From: Veillonella sp. 3891
Lineage (GTDB): Bacteria > Bacillota > Negativicutes > Veillonellales > Veillonellaceae
Direction: 5' to 3'
DNA length: 64,000 bases
Assembly: GCF_003992315.1 (NCBI RefSeq)
Contig: NZ_RQVE01000005.1
Location: forward strand, 62,001-126,000
Position numbers and translations under genes: made by a program. Of this stretch, positions 61,637 through 64,000 are shown in pieces (position 1 is the stretch's first letter; every line of letters starts with the position of its first letter). The notes beneath the pieces are model-generated. The model saw only the letters and a program-made list of their open reading frames with translations. It was not told where the DNA came from and did not search any database.

Positions 61637-64000
61637 TTATTCAGTAGTTAAATAAGAAATATAATCTGATCGCTTCATATTATTTTCTTTAAGTGCTTGT
61701 CTTACATCCGTCACATCTAATATGTCATCAAAGTATTGAAAAATACGTAATGACTCAATTTGCTTTTTACTTATATCTCCAATTCCACATAAGGTTAGCG
61801 TAACTGCACTCACGTTCTTTTTTCTATTCAGAGATTTTTTTATGTCAGCAACAAATTTTCTAGGGTGAACTGTTACTGTGGATAGTTTTGCTTCATTGAC
61901 TAAAATGATGCCATGATATTCATTATTCTGAGTATAGAGTACATCAACTCTTTCATCCCTAAATTTATCATCAATGGTGTATCCTTTTTTTCGATAAATA
62001 GCTTTTAAAATTTCAGCCATATTATCTATGTCATACATCTCTAACATATCCTTATTTTCACTTGTTTCAACATAACTAGTGGATTGCGTGTAATCCTTAC
62101 TAAATAGAGAATTATACAACGACGCTCCATCTGTTTCACTAGCACTATTAGGTACAATAACTGATCTACTCAACTTACGTTTTCTTGTTAATAGTTCATG
62201 TTGTAATTCATCAAAACTAGGGTGATTAAAATGTTTTAATGTTGCAACAGGATAATATACATATACATCTTTTGTCTGACCAATTCTATAAGCTCTGTCC
62301 GTGGATTGATCTTCTTTTGCTGGATTCCACTCTCTACTTAAATGAATCACATGATTGGCCGACGTTATATTTAAACCTACTCCACCAGCTTCTGGTGAAA
62401 GTATCAACACATTAAATCCACAAGTCCGATTAAATTCGTTAACTGTTGCTTGTCTGCGTTCTCCTTTCATGTCCCCATTAATAGGTTGTAAAATTTCTAC
62501 TCCATATCTTTCTTTACAAAGTTTTCTAATTAACTCTTGTAACTTTTTATATCTAATAAAAATTAGAGCTTTTTCACCCTTCATCTTTATATCATCTAAG
62601 GTTTCAAACAAAAATTGTAATTTATCGGAAACTTTTAAATGCTCTTCAAAGGGTAATTCTAAAAATTTTTTCTTTGAAAACATCAAGTATGGGTGTATAG
62701 AAACATTACGCAGCTGCATGAGTTGTTCAAAAGCTCCTTTATTGGCACGTCCTGCTTGATTCACTACATCCATATATGCAGTCTCTTGATAATCTGACAT
62801 ATATCGTGGTACCACCAACTCATGTTTAACCGGTAACTCAGATAATACATCTTGCTTCATTCGTCTTAATAATAAGGGTTTTATCTTTTCTTTAAGTTCA
62901 AGTCCCTTTTTTTCTAACACCAATATATCTCCTTCGGCTTTAGAAACTGGTGCAATATATTCCTTATTAAAGGCCTGTAATGTTCCAAATCTATCAGAAC
63001 TACAGAAGTCCATAATGGTCCACAAATCGACCCAAGAATTTTCCACTGGCGTACCTGTTAATGCTAGCCCAAAATCATAATTCATACCACGTACTGCATG
63101 ACTGACCCTACTGGAAGGATTCTTTATATTTTGCGCCTCATCTAAAATCAGCATATTCCATTTGATGACACCTAGTGAAAGTTGGTATTTTCTCACCGTT
63201 TCATAATTTGTAATAACTAGCGAATATTTACAAATTCTATCTGTATTTAAAAAGGCATTGCCTTTTAGTTCATCATCAGATAACTGCCCATACTTTCTCA
63301 ATAGAGATGGAGGTGGTGTATTAAGTTTAAACAGTTCTAGTGTATTACCATGTAAAATTAAAGGCTCTCCAATACCACAAGAGGTATCAATAAATTTACA
63401 GCACTCCTCTTTCCAATTTTGCAACAAACTTACTGGTGCAACAATCAAAATAGGGTGCTTTTCTTTATACTGATCATGTTTTATTCGCCACGATAAAAAA
63501 GCCAATGTTTGTAGCGTTTTCCCTAGCCCCATATCGTCTGCTAATAGCGCCCCTTTATAACCCTTTATCCATAATTCTTGCAAATAGGATACACCTTTTT
63601 TCTGATATGATTTTAATGTAATATCTGGTTTCAGAATATCAATTGTCATATCATCTTTATCTCGTGGATGCGGGGTTTCCGTAATAAAAACATCTGAATC
63701 ATCTAGATTATCCTTAATAAGTAATACTTTTTCATTATTTTCTCTAGATTCTAAACCACCAGTTTTTTCAACCCCGGATAATCCTTCAGGTACCCATTCG
63801 GTATGCATCATATCTGTTGGAATAAATCGACCCTTGAACTCGCCAATACCAACAACACGTTCTGATAGTCCATCAATACCTTCAATATCTACACTTGGTC
63901 CTTCAAATGGGAAATAGGTATCAGCCTGCTTAATAATACGTTGAGCTTTCTCTTTATCAAATTTTTTACTGATTGATTCTATAGTTTTTAATGCTTCTCT
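61637..64000 (-). CDS. SNF2-family helicase with possible C-terminal nuclease domain, partial
   Basis: The frame is open to the right edge, so the N-terminus is missing; 787 residues are visible. The SNF2 core has LKSYQKKGVSYLQELWIKG, Walker A LLADDMGLGKTLQTLAFLSW near visible residue 160, the DEAQ box LILDEAQNIKNPSSRV, GLALTGTPVENSWVDLWTIM, and the second RecA lobe with LSPEAGGVGLNITSANHVIHL and DRAYRIGQTKDVYVYY. After the helicase, about 120 residues contain KGYTIDDKFRDERVDVLY and, 20 residues on, ILVNEAK. That spacing fits a PD-(D/E)XK (Mrr-like) nuclease; this is inference. The combination occurs in phage-defence proteins such as ZorD, but no partner is visible here. Confidence 0.88.
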   Translation of the reverse strand, partial: REALKTIESISKKFDKEKAQRIIKQADTYFPFEGPSVDIEGIDGLSERVVGIGEFKGRFIPTDMMHTEWVPEGLSGVEKTGGLESRENNEKVLLIKDNLDDSDVFITETPHPRDKDDMTIDILKPDITLKSYQKKGVSYLQELWIKGYKGALLADDMGLGKTLQTLAFLSWRIKHDQYKEKHPILIVAPVSLLQNWKEECCKFIDTSCGIGEPLILHGNTLELFKLNTPPPSLLRKYGQLSDDELKGNAFLNTDRICKYSLVITNYETVRKYQLSLGVIKWNMLILDEAQNIKNPSSRVSHAVRGMNYDFGLALTGTPVENSWVDLWTIMDFCSSDRFGTLQAFNKEYIAPVSKAEGDILVLEKKGLELKEKIKPLLLRRMKQDVLSELPVKHELVVPRYMSDYQETAYMDVVNQAGRANKGAFEQLMQLRNVSIHPYLMFSKKKFLELPFEEHLKVSDKLQFLFETLDDIKMKGEKALIFIRYKKLQELIRKLCKERYGVEILQPINGDMKGERRQATVNEFNRTCGFNVLILSPEAGGVGLNITSANHVIHLSREWNPAKEDQSTDRAYRIGQTKDVYVYYPVATLKHFNHPSFDELQHELLTRKRKLSRSVIVPNSASETDGASLYNSLFSKDYTQSTSYVETSENKDMLEMYDIDNMAEILKAIYRKKGYTIDDKFRDERVDVLYTQNNEYHGIILVNEAKLSTVTVHPRKFVADIKKSLNRKKNVSAVTLTLCGIGDISKKQIESLRIFQYFDDILDVTDVRQALKENNMKRSDYISYLTTE

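Overview
The window reads as a chromosome segment of a strictly anaerobic, low-GC, diderm Firmicute of the class Negativicutes, most likely Veillonella or a close relative. This is inferred, not proven. Firmicute-type genes (MutS2, PcrA, a CcpN/PSRP pair, sbp-DUF881 in the division cluster, FabK) sit beside outer-envelope genes (an RND efflux pump with a periplasmic adaptor, and a small outer-membrane beta-barrel ending in Phe). NrdD/NrdG and rubredoxin indicate anaerobic life. Almost everything is on the minus strand; only fabK and a gamma-carbonic-anhydrase-like gene (31.7-33.3 kb) are on plus. No rRNA, clear tRNA, CRISPR array, insertion sequence or prophage was seen.

Layout. 1-3.9 kb: tetR (frameshifted)-adaptor-RND pump operon, with the pump running off the left edge. 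4-5.4 kb: a solitary AAA/DUF4143 ATPase with an array of inverted repeats over its promoter. 5.5-10.4 kb: PEP synthase, a CcpN-like repressor, the PEP synthase regulatory protein and a dGTPase. 10.4-19.1 kb: a structured RNA region, tyrS, PBP1A, mutS2 and a U32 peptidase. 19.2-28.8 kb: a long collinear run ppaC-pcrA-ligA-thioesterase-pheS-pheT. 28.9-31.5 kb: yceD-rpmF, rubredoxin, and a TPM/LemA pair. 31.7-36.2 kb: fabK, a gamma-CA-like gene and nrdD-nrdG. 36.2-38 kb: a structured nrdD leader, then a hotdog-fold gene with bioY behind a BirA-like operator. 38.2-52.4 kb: the division/cell-wall (dcw) cluster from mraZ to ftsZ, plus an outer-membrane protein gene. 52.9-54.1 kb: an aminotransferase. 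54.5-59 kb: a complete branched-chain amino-acid ABC transporter (livJHMGF). 59.5-61.5 kb: mtnP-ahcY for S-adenosyl-methionine by-product salvage. 61.6-64 kb: an SNF2 helicase with a possible C-terminal nuclease domain, cut by the right edge.

How the genes work together. PpsA makes PEP from pyruvate, consistent with growth on lactate-type substrates. A CcpN-like repressor and a kinase/phosphorylase of the PSRP family are encoded directly downstream and probably control its transcription and activity. The dcw block supplies most of peptidoglycan precursor synthesis (MurC-G, MraY, Ddl) and divisome parts (FtsL, FtsQ, FtsZ), but lacks ftsI, ftsW, ftsA and murB.

The least explained items are four non-coding or regulatory regions and two proteins. 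The regions are the nrdD leader, the structured RNA downstream of tyrS, the DUF4143 operator array and the bio operator. The proteins are the MaoC-like protein with an altered catalytic motif and the edge SNF2 protein.
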